64,000 nucleotides of DNA from Streptomyces xanthochromogenes (GCF_014650455.1 NZ_BMUZ01000003.1:664534-728533), one strand, 5' to 3'. Positions 19,374 to 28,548 are shown, counted from the first letter of the stretch. Numbers and translations: made by a program. Notes: generated by a model not told the origin, from the letters alone.

Positions 19374-21524
19374 ATGGAATCGAGACGAAGACTGAGCCGG
19401 CGCAGCGTGTTACGGACGGGGCTCGGCGCCGGGGGGCTCGCGGCAGTGTCACAGCTGCTGCCGTTCCTGCCCGGCGGCGGGCCCCGCCCCGCCTGGGCCG
19501 AGGGGCTGGACACCCGCGGCGTCGCCGGGGTTTCCTTCCCGGACTGGGCCCGGTACGCCCGGCTCGCGGACGGCACGTTCGACGACGACGCCGATCCCCA
19601 GCGCGACATGCTGCCGGTCATCAACAAGCTCAAGGCGCAGAACGTGAGCGTGATCGAGCTGGACACCGTCCTGTCGAACTGGCTGACCGACCAGGAGTTC
19701 GCCGCGCACATGGCGAAGGTGAAGAGCTTCGTCGCGCTGGCCCACACGGCCGGGATGCGGGTGGTCATGTACTACCCCTCGCTCGAACTCATCAGCCCAG
19801 GCGGCGAGAAGGGGCCGTCGTTCTACAAGAACGGCGGCGGCAAGGACTGGGTGCAGCGCGGGCTCGACGGGCAGCCCAACGTGTTCTACGGCAGCCTCGT
19901 CGTCTGGGTGGACCCGGGCGACGAGAGCTGTTGGCTGAGCCCCAACTCCCCTTGGCGCGACTACTACTTGGGGCGCATTCGGGGGCTCGCCGCGACGGGC
20001 GTCGACGCCATCTGGCCCGATGTGCCGATCTACTTCGACGGGGCGCTCAGCTGGTGCGACGCCTCCGCCTGGGCGGCCGCCGCGTTCCGCGCGGACAGCG
20101 GCCTGGAGCTGCCCCGTACGGCCGACTTCACGAACCCCGTCTTCCGCCGTTACGTCGAGTGGCGCCACCGCAACCTGGCGGGCTTCCAGCTCGACATCGC
20201 GGCAGCGGGACGCGCCGTCAACCCGGACCTGGTCACCTTCGTCGAGACCGTCACCATGGACTACCAGTACGCGTCCCTCATCGGCCTGGACGGCGCGCAG
20301 TTGCGCCGGGCCGAGGGCGTCAGCCAGGTGTGGGAGGTGGACATCCTCGGCAACTACGACGGCATGCGCCACGCCACGGCCAGTGACTGGATCTGCCTGA
20401 TCTCGATGTACAAGTACGCGCGGGCCGCCAGCGGCGGCAAACCCGCCTGGGCCTTCTCCTACGGCTGGAAGGCCGACGACGCCTCCCTGGTGATGGCCGA
20501 GCTCCTGGCAGCGGGCTGCAACCCGTACGAGGTGAAGAGCCCGTTCAAGGACCAGAGCACCGACACCGCGATGCGGACCCGCATGTTCGGGTTCGTCGCG
20601 GCGCATCAGGAGCGGCTGTTCGACGCCGTTCCGGGGGCGTCGGTCGGGGTTTACCACTCCTCCGGGAGCCGCGACTTCGTGAGCCCGGTGCAGGGCAGCG
20701 GCATGTACGTGAACACCAAGCCGCCGGCCGGCGTCAGTGACTGGTGGAGCTTCGAGAGCTCCGAGGAGAGCTGCACCCAGCAGAAGTGGCTCGGCGAGTT
20801 CCGCGGCACGGTCAAGGCCCTGGTGTACGCGCACATCCCGTTCGACACCGTGCCGAGCCCCGGCCTCGACGCCGCCGACCTGTCCCGCTTCCGCGTCCTG
20901 TACCTCCCCAACCTCCAGGCGGTCTCGGACCCGGAGGCCGAGGTGCTGCGCGCCTTCGTGCACGGCGGCGGCACGGTCGTCGTGACGGGTCCCGCACCCA
21001 CGGCCCTCGACGCCTTCGGCACCGCGCGGGCCGAGTACGCCCTCGCCGATGTGCTCGGCTTCCGCAGGGCCGACCCGCTGCCGGCCGCCGGCCGGAACGC
21101 GTACGGGGCGGGCACGTGCTGGTACTTCAAGGATCTGCCCGGGCTCTCCTATCTGGCGCACACGGACGCGCAGAGCGCCGAGCGGCTGCTCGAACCCGTA
21201 CGCGCCGTCGCGCCTCCCGCCGTGTCCCTGGCCGGTGACCGGCGGATTCATCTGGAGCTGAGCCGGTTCGGGGACGACATCGTGGTGCAGCTCGTCAACT
21301 TCACCCAGTTCGGGGAGAGCCCGGCGCCCTTCACCACGACTCCGGCCGCCTGCACGGTGTCGCTGTCCGTCCCGGCGGGCAAGCAGGTGACGGCCGCCGC
21401 GGTGAGCTCGCCGGACGGCGCCTCGCCGGCACCGGTGCCGGTGGGGTGGAAGGTGAGCGGTGCGACGGTGAGCGTGGATCTGACGGTCATTCAGTACTCG
21501 CTGCTCACGGTCACCCTGCGTTGA
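19374..21524 (+). CDS. Tat-exported glycosidase with beta-galactosidase trimerisation-type domain
   Basis: 716 aa. It starts with a twin-arginine signal (RRLSRRSVLRTG) cleaved near AWA-EG. Residues about 50-430 look like a TIM barrel (VSVIELDTVLSNW, GMRVVMYYPSLEL, GVDAIWPDVPIYFDG, TFVETVTMDYQYA). Residues about 500-600 fit the Rossmann/GATase-like beta-galactosidase trimerisation domain (FRVLYLPNLQAVSD, VHGGGTVVVTG), and a C-terminal beta sandwich follows. This order is that of GH42-like and related family members, but the exact family and substrate are unclear. A GGGAGACCCGGGCC stretch precedes the ATG. It follows the other secreted glycosidase on the same strand, suggesting joint use of a plant or microbial glycan. 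Confidence 0.7.
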   Translation: MESRRRLSRRSVLRTGLGAGGLAAVSQLLPFLPGGGPRPAWAEGLDTRGVAGVSFPDWARYARLADGTFDDDADPQRDMLPVINKLKAQNVSVIELDTVLSNWLTDQEFAAHMAKVKSFVALAHTAGMRVVMYYPSLELISPGGEKGPSFYKNGGGKDWVQRGLDGQPNVFYGSLVVWVDPGDESCWLSPNSPWRDYYLGRIRGLAATGVDAIWPDVPIYFDGALSWCDASAWAAAAFRADSGLELPRTADFTNPVFRRYVEWRHRNLAGFQLDIAAAGRAVNPDLVTFVETVTMDYQYASLIGLDGAQLRRAEGVSQVWEVDILGNYDGMRHATASDWICLISMYKYARAASGGKPAWAFSYGWKADDASLVMAELLAAGCNPYEVKSPFKDQSTDTAMRTRMFGFVAAHQERLFDAVPGASVGVYHSSGSRDFVSPVQGSGMYVNTKPPAGVSDWWSFESSEESCTQQKWLGEFRGTVKALVYAHIPFDTVPSPGLDAADLSRFRVLYLPNLQAVSDPEAEVLRAFVHGGGTVVVTGPAPTALDAFGTARAEYALADVLGFRRADPLPAAGRNAYGAGTCWYFKDLPGLSYLAHTDAQSAERLLEPVRAVAPPAVSLAGDRRIHLELSRFGDDIVVQLVNFTQFGESPAPFTTTPAACTVSLSVPAGKQVTAAAVSSPDGASPAPVPVGWKVSGATVSVDLTVIQYSLLTVTLR

Positions 21525-21678
21525 GCAGGGGTGTGGTGAGGGTGCGACCCGGCCCGAGCAGCGCACCCCGACCGTCCCCGACGGGGCGGCGGGCCGGCAC
21601 TCGGTCGAGGTCGCGGGCGCCTGAGCCGGTGTCGAGCCGACCGCCGTGGCACCGGCCGGGGCACGCCCCCGGTGCGGG

Positions 21679-23298
21679 TCAGCGGTGGGCGTAGCGGTTC
21701 TCGAAGTCGCGCCAGTCGGCCTCCAGTTTCCACTGGACCGTCGCCTTGGCGCTGGCCTTGAGGAAGCCGCGGCAGGCGGCGCTGGGGAGCCGGTGCGTGT
21801 CGGGGGTGTCGTGGGCGCAGGGCTTCACGAACGCGTCGTAGCGGTCCTGCTCCTGCCACAGGTCGCGGCCCTCGATGAAGGCGTGGTCGAGGGAGGCGCG
21901 CACCAGGGTGCGCAGCTGGGCGACGGTCAACCCCTGGTCGGTGACGGCCTGTTGGAAGACCGCGGTCAGGTCGCTGCGGCTGACGCCCGGGTCGTCGGTG
22001 GCCAGCGCGACCGGGACGCCCGCGTCGAGGTAGGTGCGCAGCGGGTGCCGGTCGCCGCTGACGCGCAGGATCTGGGCGTTGCTGACGAGCGGCGCCTCGA
22101 CGAGCACGTGCTGTCGGCGCATCCGCGCGGCCAGGGCCCGCGGGTCCTTCTCCTGGGCGAGGTCGACTCCGTGACCGATCCGGTCGGCCCCGGCCACATC
22201 CACGGCCTCGTTGATGTGGAAGGTCAGATCGCGCCCGGCCACACCGTTCAGGCCCGCGACCAGTTCTCCGGCGTGCAGGCTCACCCGCACCTCGGGCGAA
22301 ACGGACTTGAGGTAGCGGACCATCTTCATGTGCAGGGTGTAGTCGCGCAGCGCGATGGGCGCGTCCTCCGGCTGCACCATGTTCACTCCGACGAATCCGC
22401 CGAGGTGCTGGCGCACCAGCTCGAAGCCGAGGATCTGCTGGGCGAAGACGTAACGGGGGTCCTGGGCGCGCAGGACCTGGTAGTCGAAGCGGATCGCGAC
22501 CCGGCAGGCCTCGGAGGCCGTGTGGGCGTCGCAGCCGAGGAGCTTGCGGGAGTCGCGGACGCTGCGGTCGGTGTCGTCGGCCACCTGCCGGACCAGGGCC
22601 TGGAACCGCGGGTTCGCGGTCAGGGCGGCATGGAACGTGGCGAGGTCGGCCGGGCCGGGGTCCTTCGGCAGAATGCGGTCGACGAGCTGGTTCAGCGGGC
22701 CCGCACCGGGAGTGACCAGCGTCTCCAGATAGCCGCTGTGCTCCTTCGCGGAGGCATCGGCCGCCTCGGCGAGCATGTCCGCGTCGTGCCCGCTGGTGGC
22801 CTCCTGGAACTTCCCGAACGTGTCGAAGAAGTGGTCGTGGCCGGGCTGGGGATCGCCGTCGGGCGGCAGCACGAAGCCCTGCATCGACCACGCCTCGACG
22901 ACGCCGCGCCGGAACGGCCCGGGGGCCACCGCGTCACGCGCCGGGCGCTGCCCCTCCGCGCAGGTGCCGGTGCCGGTGGCAGGCGTGACGACGTAGGTCG
23001 AGGTGTCGATGCACTTGCCGTCGTGCGCCGCATACCCGATCAACGACTCGGCCCGCACCGCGCCGGACAGGTGGTGGTGCAGATCGCCGCCCTTGGGCAC
23101 ATCCGCCAGGAACCGCCTGAGTTCGCTCGGCGAATGGGAGATGCGTCCCAAGTAGGCCTGCACGGCGGCCTGTTGGCCGACCGGAGCGCCCTGCCCCTCC
23201 GACGGGACCGCGGCCGCCGCCGGCAGCACCCCCAGGGCCATGCCCAATGCCGTGGAACCGGCGAGCACCGGCCACCGGGTCGCGTACCTCTTGCGCAT
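21679..23298 (-). CDS. Secreted adenosine deaminase
   Basis: 539 aa from the ATG at 23298 (MRKRYATRW), preceded by GGAGAGGGAACGG. A signal peptide (cleavage near AAAA-VP, about residue 30) is followed by the ADA fold: DLHHHLSG with the two zinc ligands of the first strand, VSLHAGE with the third zinc His and catalytic pocket, RIGHGVDL, and ATDDPGVS with the zinc Asp. These metal and catalytic elements are intact, so the enzyme should convert adenosine or deoxyadenosine to inosine outside the cell. At about 510 mature residues it is longer than cytoplasmic ADA (about 340), like the secreted ADGF-type enzymes. It is convergent with the glycosidase gene and divergent from the pore-forming protein gene. 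Confidence 0.9.
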   Translation of the reverse strand: MRKRYATRWPVLAGSTALGMALGVLPAAAAVPSEGQGAPVGQQAAVQAYLGRISHSPSELRRFLADVPKGGDLHHHLSGAVRAESLIGYAAHDGKCIDTSTYVVTPATGTGTCAEGQRPARDAVAPGPFRRGVVEAWSMQGFVLPPDGDPQPGHDHFFDTFGKFQEATSGHDADMLAEAADASAKEHSGYLETLVTPGAGPLNQLVDRILPKDPGPADLATFHAALTANPRFQALVRQVADDTDRSVRDSRKLLGCDAHTASEACRVAIRFDYQVLRAQDPRYVFAQQILGFELVRQHLGGFVGVNMVQPEDAPIALRDYTLHMKMVRYLKSVSPEVRVSLHAGELVAGLNGVAGRDLTFHINEAVDVAGADRIGHGVDLAQEKDPRALAARMRRQHVLVEAPLVSNAQILRVSGDRHPLRTYLDAGVPVALATDDPGVSRSDLTAVFQQAVTDQGLTVAQLRTLVRASLDHAFIEGRDLWQEQDRYDAFVKPCAHDTPDTHRLPSAACRGFLKASAKATVQWKLEADWRDFENRYAHR

Positions 23299-23455
23299 GT
23301 TCCGTTCCCTCTCCTCGTTCACTTCCGGCGTCCCATCATTCATCGATACGGGCTCAGGACCAAAGTCCCTATACCGCGGGGCCATGAGTGGATTGCATTG
23401 CCTGTCAAGGAAGTTGACCGTTTCGTACAAGATCGAACGAAAGGCCCCTCCGCCG

Positions 23456-24454
23456 ATGAGCCATGTATCCAGACGACGTCTGCTCACTGTCGCTCCCGCC
23501 GTCACCCTCGCCTCGGCCATTCCTCTCTCCGTCGGCACGGCGGCGCAAGCGGCGCCTCGCAGAGGTGGCTCGAAAACATCGGCCCGGCCGCTTCAGGAGA
23601 TAACGGACGCGTGGGGCAACTGGATGGCCCGCCAACGCTTTCCCGCCTCGAACGGCTGCCGCTTCACCGCGTCCACCGACTACGGGAAGCAGAGCTTTCT
23701 CAACGACTACCATCGCCACCAAGTGGCGGCGAAGTACCAGGACATCATTTACGACGCGAATGCCCCGTCCCCCGTTCCGGGACAGGTCAGCTCGGTGGCC
23801 ACGAACTACCGCAACGGAACGGCGGTGGAACAGACGGTCACCTACAAGCAGAGCAAAACCACCGAGCAGGATCTGCGGATCTCCGTCACGGAGTCGCTGA
23901 AGATCGGCGTGACGGTGGAGGTCTCGGCGGAGATCCCGGCGGTCGCCAAGGTCAGTGAGACGACGTCGATCGAGGCGAGCCTGTCCTCGACCCAGGAGTA
24001 CACGCACAAGGAGACCCAGACCTGGAGCGTCGACCTTCCGCTGCGCATTCCCCCCAAGTCGGTGGTGGAGGCGACACTGGTGGTCGGCACCCAGAAATAC
24101 GACATCGACTGGACGGCCACCGTCATCCTGCGGGGAAACGTCGCGATCTGGTTCAACGAGAAGGTCGACCTCAATCAGGACGGGGACCGCCACTGGCTGT
24201 GGTTCGTGCCCATCGAGCAGGTGCTCCGGGACTGCCGGGACCACGAGATCGTCGACACCCCCGGATACGAGGTCATCGCGGACGGGGTGCACGCCTTCGC
24301 GAGCGGTACCTTCAGCGGCGGCCAAGGCGTGTCCTTGAATGTGAATGCCGATCAGAAGCCGCTCGACGGCAATCGTTCCCGCGCTCTCGAATCCCGCACG
24401 ATTCCCATTCCGCTCGCCCCGAACGGAAAGCGGACAGCCGTTCCCGGGCACTGA
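23456..24454 (+). CDS. Secreted aerolysin-like beta-pore-forming protein (ETX/MTX2 family)
   Basis: 332 aa from the ATG at 23456, with a Tat-like signal (SRRRLLTVAP, cleavage near AQA-AP). The body shows the ETX/MTX2 pattern in order: an NGTAVEQTVTY strand at about 120-130, an amphipathic Ser/Thr-rich region with alternating hydrophobic residues at about 140-175 (ITVTESLKIGVT-like, SETTSIEASLSS) that in the family forms the membrane hairpin, then LRIPPKSVVEATLVVGTQKY at about 196-215 and a long beta strand. Such proteins bind a membrane receptor, oligomerise and insert a beta barrel. Residues 50-110 would be the receptor-binding part and look unrelated to known toxins. No immunity gene is adjacent. 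The gene is divergent from secreted adenosine deaminase. Confidence 0.85.
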   Translation: MSHVSRRRLLTVAPAVTLASAIPLSVGTAAQAAPRRGGSKTSARPLQEITDAWGNWMARQRFPASNGCRFTASTDYGKQSFLNDYHRHQVAAKYQDIIYDANAPSPVPGQVSSVATNYRNGTAVEQTVTYKQSKTTEQDLRISVTESLKIGVTVEVSAEIPAVAKVSETTSIEASLSSTQEYTHKETQTWSVDLPLRIPPKSVVEATLVVGTQKYDIDWTATVILRGNVAIWFNEKVDLNQDGDRHWLWFVPIEQVLRDCRDHEIVDTPGYEVIADGVHAFASGTFSGGQGVSLNVNADQKPLDGNRSRALESRTIPIPLAPNGKRTAVPGH

Positions 24455-24594
24455 GCACCCTTCTGAGCATCCGTCGGATTCCTCATTGTGCATGCGGCGA
24501 ATCCGGTGACCGCAGGAGCGGCACACGGAACACGGGGCGAATTTCGTACGGCCGCTCAGTAAGGTGAGGCCGATCCCGGGAAAGGGGCGGCCCC

Positions 24595-25305
24595 ATGGCG
24601 CGCATGCGCGTGCTCGCACTCGATTTCGTCGGCACCCTCGCGGGCCACGGCCCGGCCCCCGACGGCCGGTTCGTCGCGGACGTCCTCCGGGGCCTGCCCG
24701 GTGCGGCGGTCCCGGAGGAGTTCCCGGCCCGCTTCGACGCCGTGACCCGTCAGCTGCGCGCGGCCGACCGCTCCCGACGCGTGCGCACCCCGTTCGCCAC
24801 CCGGCTCGGCCGAGCCGTGCAGGACAGCGGGGCCACGGTGCCCGATCTGCGGCGGGCGACGGAGGCGGTGTTCACCGCACTGCCCGACGCCACCGTCGAT
24901 CCGCGGGCGGCCGCAGCCCTGCGGGACCTGCGCGCGAGCGGGCTGACCTGTGTACTGGCCGCCAATACCGACCGGCCCGAGCCCGTGCGCCGGCGCACCC
25001 TGCGGGATGCCGGGATCGCGGACTGCTTCGACGCCCTGGTGCTTTCCGGCACGCTGGGCATCCGCAAGCCGGACCGGCGTTTCTATGCCGAGGTGACGCG
25101 GGCGGCGGGGTGCCCCGCCGGGGACATCCTGTTCGTGGGGGACAACGCGGAGACCGACGCGCTCGGCCCGCACGCGTACGGGATGTCGGCGGTACTCGTC
25201 ACACCGGGGCCCCGGCCGGACGCGCTGCCCGGCAGCATCGCCACCATCCCGCATCTCAGCCATCTGGCCCGCCACCTCAACAGGGCCGCATTCCAGGCGA
25301 GTTGA
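24595..25305 (+). CDS. HAD-superfamily hydrolase with altered motif I
   Basis: 236 aa. The haloacid-dehalogenase fold is visible: motif I LDFVGTLAG near the N terminus, motif II LAANTD around 121-126, the lysine of motif III in GIRKPDRRFY, and motif IV FVGDNAETDALG. Motif I reads D-F-V-G-T, so the nucleophile Asp is kept but the second, acid/base Asp of ordinary phosphatases is Val. That points away from a standard phosphatase towards a slow, specialised or non-phosphatase member. The ATG at 24595 may be replaced by the one at 24604. It ends six bases before the convergent deaminase gene, with no terminator visible between them. Confidence 0.85.
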   Translation: MARMRVLALDFVGTLAGHGPAPDGRFVADVLRGLPGAAVPEEFPARFDAVTRQLRAADRSRRVRTPFATRLGRAVQDSGATVPDLRRATEAVFTALPDATVDPRAAAALRDLRASGLTCVLAANTDRPEPVRRRTLRDAGIADCFDALVLSGTLGIRKPDRRFYAEVTRAAGCPAGDILFVGDNAETDALGPHAYGMSAVLVTPGPRPDALPGSIATIPHLSHLARHLNRAAFQAS

Positions 25306-25311
25306 ACCGGC

Positions 25312-25761
25312 TCACTGCCCGATGTCCTCGTTCCACAGCACGGGGTTCGCCGCGATGAAGTTGTCCATCAGGGTCACGCACCGGGGATCGCCGAGCACCA
25401 CGACCTCCACCCCGTGCGCGGCCAGCCACTCCTGTCCGCCCCGGAACGTCTCGTCCTCCCCCACCACGACGCGTGAGATGCCGAACTGCCGGACCAGTCC
25501 ACTGCAGTACCAGCAGGGCGACAGCGTGGTCACCATGGTGGTGCCCCGGTAGGAGCGCTGCCGGCCCGCATTGCGGAAGGCCGCGGTCTCCGCGTGCAGG
25601 GAGGGATCGTCCTCCTGTACGCGGAGGTTGTGTCCGCGACCGAGGAGCGTGCCGTCCGCGCCGTAGAGGGCGGCGCCGATCGGGATGCCGCCCTCCGCGA
25701 GGCCCGCCCGGGCCTCCTCCAGAGCCGTCGCGAGCCACTGCCGGGCCAGTTGGTCTTCCAT
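25312..25761 (-). CDS. Cytosine-deaminase-like nucleoside/nucleobase deaminase
   Basis: 149 aa, the full length of the family. Zinc-binding and catalytic motifs are intact: HAETAAF (His ligand plus catalytic Glu) and SPCWYCSG (two Cys ligands). The C terminus MDNFIAANPVLWNEDIGQ closely follows yeast cytosine deaminase, so deamination of cytosine or a similar base is the best guess. The gene starts 42 bases after the DUF4157 gene on the same strand and the two are probably cotranscribed, which is unexpected for a salvage enzyme. It overlaps nothing and ends six bases from the convergent HAD gene. Confidence 0.88.
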   Translation of the reverse strand: MEDQLARQWLATALEEARAGLAEGGIPIGAALYGADGTLLGRGHNLRVQEDDPSLHAETAAFRNAGRQRSYRGTTMVTTLSPCWYCSGLVRQFGISRVVVGEDETFRGGQEWLAAHGVEVVVLGDPRCVTLMDNFIAANPVLWNEDIGQ

Positions 25762-25803
25762 GGGCGCGACCCTACGCCCGCGCCGGCCGCCTTCCCCGGA
25801 TCG

Positions 25804-27993
25804 TCAGGCCCGCTTCGCGTATTTCAGCTTCTTGCCCTCGTTCAGCTGCTCGATGAGCTTGAAGGCGGCGAGGGCGAGCGGCTTGAGCCCCTCCGCGGGG
25901 ACACCGTCCCGCATCCGGCGCAGCTCGGCGACCATCAGGTTCAGCTCGCCGCTCTTGATGGTGGTGCGGTTGTCCTGGTCGCCCAACGCGCCCAGGGACT
26001 TGTGGACCGCCTCGGCGCCCGGCTCGTCGTCGACCATGGACCGCTGTTCTGCCGTCAGGTGCTGTGCGTTCTTCAGCAGGTCGTGACCCTGGGGAATCGC
26101 CCGCAGCCACTGGGCCCGGGTCAGCGCGATGTCGGTCTGGGTTCGGTCGTTCGCGAGACCGCGCTCCACCGGGGCCCCGAACAGCTTCGAGCCCCCGCTG
26201 CCCGGCCGGTTGGCGGCCGAAAGGACCAGGCCGACGAACTCGTCCGGGTGCGCGGTGAAGTACTCCCGCACCCCGGCCGCGAGCAGCCCGAAGTGGCGGC
26301 CGAAGTCCGTGCGGGCCATGAGCCCGCCCGCGATGGATTTGGCGTTGGCACCCGCCTGCAGCTCCTCCCCCGCGAGCACGTAGGAGGCGAGGTGCATGAC
26401 CAGGCCGGTGAGAGCGCCGGTGTCGGTCTTCGACAGGGAGATGCCCTCGGGAGCCGCGTCCCCGAACTCCCCCACGGCACGCTCCGCACCGGCCTTGGCC
26501 GCCGGCAGCGTACCGAGGCCTCCGCCGAAGAGGTCGCGCTGCGCCTGCGCCCGCCGCTCCTTGGTGTGGGTGAGCTTCCCGTACACCCCACGCACGGCAC
26601 CGCCGAGGGACTTCTCCTCGGGCTCCTGGGTGTCGGAGAGATAGCCGATCAGATCCGGCAGGCGGTCGAGCCGCACACCGGCGGTGGTCTGCGGGGCGAA
26701 CTTGAGCGCCCCGCCGAACGGGTAGATGCGCAGCTGCCGTTCGGGCGTGCCGCCTCCCGCCGTGACGTCCTCGGAGGGGATGTAGGCGTCCCGCTGGCGG
26801 CCGTTGAGGTAGCCGGCCATGCGCGAGATGCGGTCGAGGACGCCACCGACCTCGGCGACGTCGTTCAGCGGGTCGGTCACCCATTCCAGGTTCGAGCCTC
26901 CCGAGGGGCTGGCATCCGCGGTGAGGTCGAACTTGTCGCCCTTCACCACCACGCCGTCGGGCCCGCGGCCCTTGCCGAGGTTCTCGCCGACCAGGGGGAC
27001 CTCGGAGATCTCGCTGGAGATCATCAGGCTCATCTCGGCCGCGGCCCGTTGCGCGCCGTCCGGGCCCAACTGCGTTTTCTTGAGCCGGAGTTCGCCCTCC
27101 TGGGTGAGGAACTCGCCGTCGAACCAGCGGGCCCTCAGCGCGTCCTGCGGCTCGCTCCGCTCCGACGCGCTCAGCTCCTTCGAGTAGGGGCTGTGCGGAT
27201 TCAGGACCCGGTCGAGGAGCTTGGCGTCGAGCAACCGCTCCCGCTCCGCGGCCCGTTGCTCCTGTATGGCCTTGGCGGCGACGGGGTCGGCGACCCGGCG
27301 GACGTTCCACTGCGCCTCGAACTCGAAGCCGACGGCCCGCTGCACGACCGGGGCACCCTGCGGATGCGCGTGGCCCGCCGTGCCGCAGTCGCGCTGGACG
27401 GCCTCCGGCTCGGCGCCCGTATCGGGCGCGGGCCCGGAGAGGGCACGGGTGGCATTGGCCTCCGCGGCCCGCTCGAAGGAGTCCGAGGGGTCGGACACGC
27501 GCAGCCCGTCACCGGTGTCGGTGCCGGCGACGGGCCCCCGGCGCTGCTGGATGACGTGGGTGAGTTCATGGGCGAGGGTGTGCCGGTCGGCGCCGCCCTG
27601 CCCGACCACGATGTGGCTCCCCGAGGTGTAGGCACGGGCTCCGATCTCGGCGGCGGAGCGCTGGGCCACGGCATCGCTGTGCAGGCGGACGTCGCCGAAG
27701 TCGGCACCGAGCCTGGACTCCATGTCGGCGCGCACCTCGGAGTCCAGCGGCTGCCCGGACCCGCGCAATACCTCGTGCACGGCCGAGCGCTGTACGGTCG
27801 CGTCGCCCTGCGCCATGAGACCGGCCACGGCGGCGTTCCCCGCGGACCGCTGGAGCGCCAGCAATCGGGCCGCGCCAAGGCCTGCGCCGGTGGGCGCCGA
27901 TCCACCGCGCTCGCCGCCACGCCGGTCACCAGCCCGTGAAACGGGCCCGCCGGGCGTGACAGCCTGGTCCTGCTGCCTGTCCTGCGCGTGCAC
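25804..27993 (-). CDS. DUF4157 (eCIS core) domain protein with large unknown C-terminal region
   Basis: 729 aa. The start is GTG at 27993 with AAGGGG six bases upstream. An N-terminal disordered Gln/Gly-rich part with an LLALQRSAGNAAV helix leads into the DUF4157 domain (about 80-152), including LHSDAVAQRSAAEIGARAY and the zincin-like HELTHVIQQ at 142-150. This domain marks proteins linked to extracellular contractile injection systems (eCIS), as cargo or loading factors. Residues about 200-729 are alpha-helical and charged, with no family I recognise; they include a QLRIYPFGGALKF strand region. No signal peptide or membrane span. No sheath, tube or baseplate genes are in the window. The next gene downstream is a cytosine-deaminase-like protein. 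Confidence 0.85.
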   Translation of the reverse strand: MHAQDRQQDQAVTPGGPVSRAGDRRGGERGGSAPTGAGLGAARLLALQRSAGNAAVAGLMAQGDATVQRSAVHEVLRGSGQPLDSEVRADMESRLGADFGDVRLHSDAVAQRSAAEIGARAYTSGSHIVVGQGGADRHTLAHELTHVIQQRRGPVAGTDTGDGLRVSDPSDSFERAAEANATRALSGPAPDTGAEPEAVQRDCGTAGHAHPQGAPVVQRAVGFEFEAQWNVRRVADPVAAKAIQEQRAAERERLLDAKLLDRVLNPHSPYSKELSASERSEPQDALRARWFDGEFLTQEGELRLKKTQLGPDGAQRAAAEMSLMISSEISEVPLVGENLGKGRGPDGVVVKGDKFDLTADASPSGGSNLEWVTDPLNDVAEVGGVLDRISRMAGYLNGRQRDAYIPSEDVTAGGGTPERQLRIYPFGGALKFAPQTTAGVRLDRLPDLIGYLSDTQEPEEKSLGGAVRGVYGKLTHTKERRAQAQRDLFGGGLGTLPAAKAGAERAVGEFGDAAPEGISLSKTDTGALTGLVMHLASYVLAGEELQAGANAKSIAGGLMARTDFGRHFGLLAAGVREYFTAHPDEFVGLVLSAANRPGSGGSKLFGAPVERGLANDRTQTDIALTRAQWLRAIPQGHDLLKNAQHLTAEQRSMVDDEPGAEAVHKSLGALGDQDNRTTIKSGELNLMVAELRRMRDGVPAEGLKPLALAAFKLIEQLNEGKKLKYAKRA

Positions 27994-28110
27994 GTGAACC
28001 CCTTCGGTGGTGAAGCGTGATGCCGGGCTGTACGTGCATATCAGCTGTGGCCACCGAGGTGAAGGTACGAAAGGGCAAGCGCGAGGGCAGCCCTGGCAAC
28101 GGACCCTGAT

Positions 28111-28548
28111 TCAGCGCGGGTTGGCGACCGGGCCGGACCGGGCCAGGGCGGCGAGGGCCGCCTCCTCGACGGACCCCGCGGGCTGCAGGACCGTGTCCAG
28201 GCGGGCCGCCTGGAGGATGCGCAGATGCCACGGCCGTAAACAGACCACGCCGAGATGGCCGTCCCGCTCCCGAATCCTGCGGTGGGCTCGGCAGAGCTGG
28301 GTGAGGACCGCACAGTCGAAGAAGTCCACGGGCCGCAGGTCCACGATCACCCGGGCGCCGGGCGGCTGGGTGGCCGCGTCCAAGTGGAGCTGCACACCTG
28401 GAGCGGTCGCCAGGTCGACGGTGCCGTGGACCTCCACGACGGTGAAGCCGTGCATCAGATACGTACGGGCGTTGCAGCACCGGTCCGGCAGCAGCCCCGG
28501 CGGAAGGGGCACGGGCGCCGAGACGGATGGCCGAGCGGTGGAACCCAT
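28111..28548 (-). CDS. STAS-domain anti-sigma-factor-antagonist-like protein lacking the phosphoserine
   Basis: 145 aa, start ATG at 28548 with GGGAG five bases upstream. Residues about 35-130 are a STAS fold (FTVVEVHGTVDLATAP, VIVDLRPVDFFDC, LGVVCLRPWHLRIL), the domain by which antagonists such as BldG or SpoIIAA/RsbV bind anti-sigma kinases. At the site normally phosphorylated (D-S-S/T-G) the sequence is D-C-A-V, so it cannot be switched by serine phosphorylation in the usual way. It may act constitutively or only as a binding partner. No kinase or sigma factor gene is next to it. A 20-bp palindrome lies upstream. Confidence 0.8.
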   Translation of the reverse strand: MGSTARPSVSAPVPLPPGLLPDRCCNARTYLMHGFTVVEVHGTVDLATAPGVQLHLDAATQPPGARVIVDLRPVDFFDCAVLTQLCRAHRRIRERDGHLGVVCLRPWHLRILQAARLDTVLQPAGSVEEAALAALARSGPVANPR

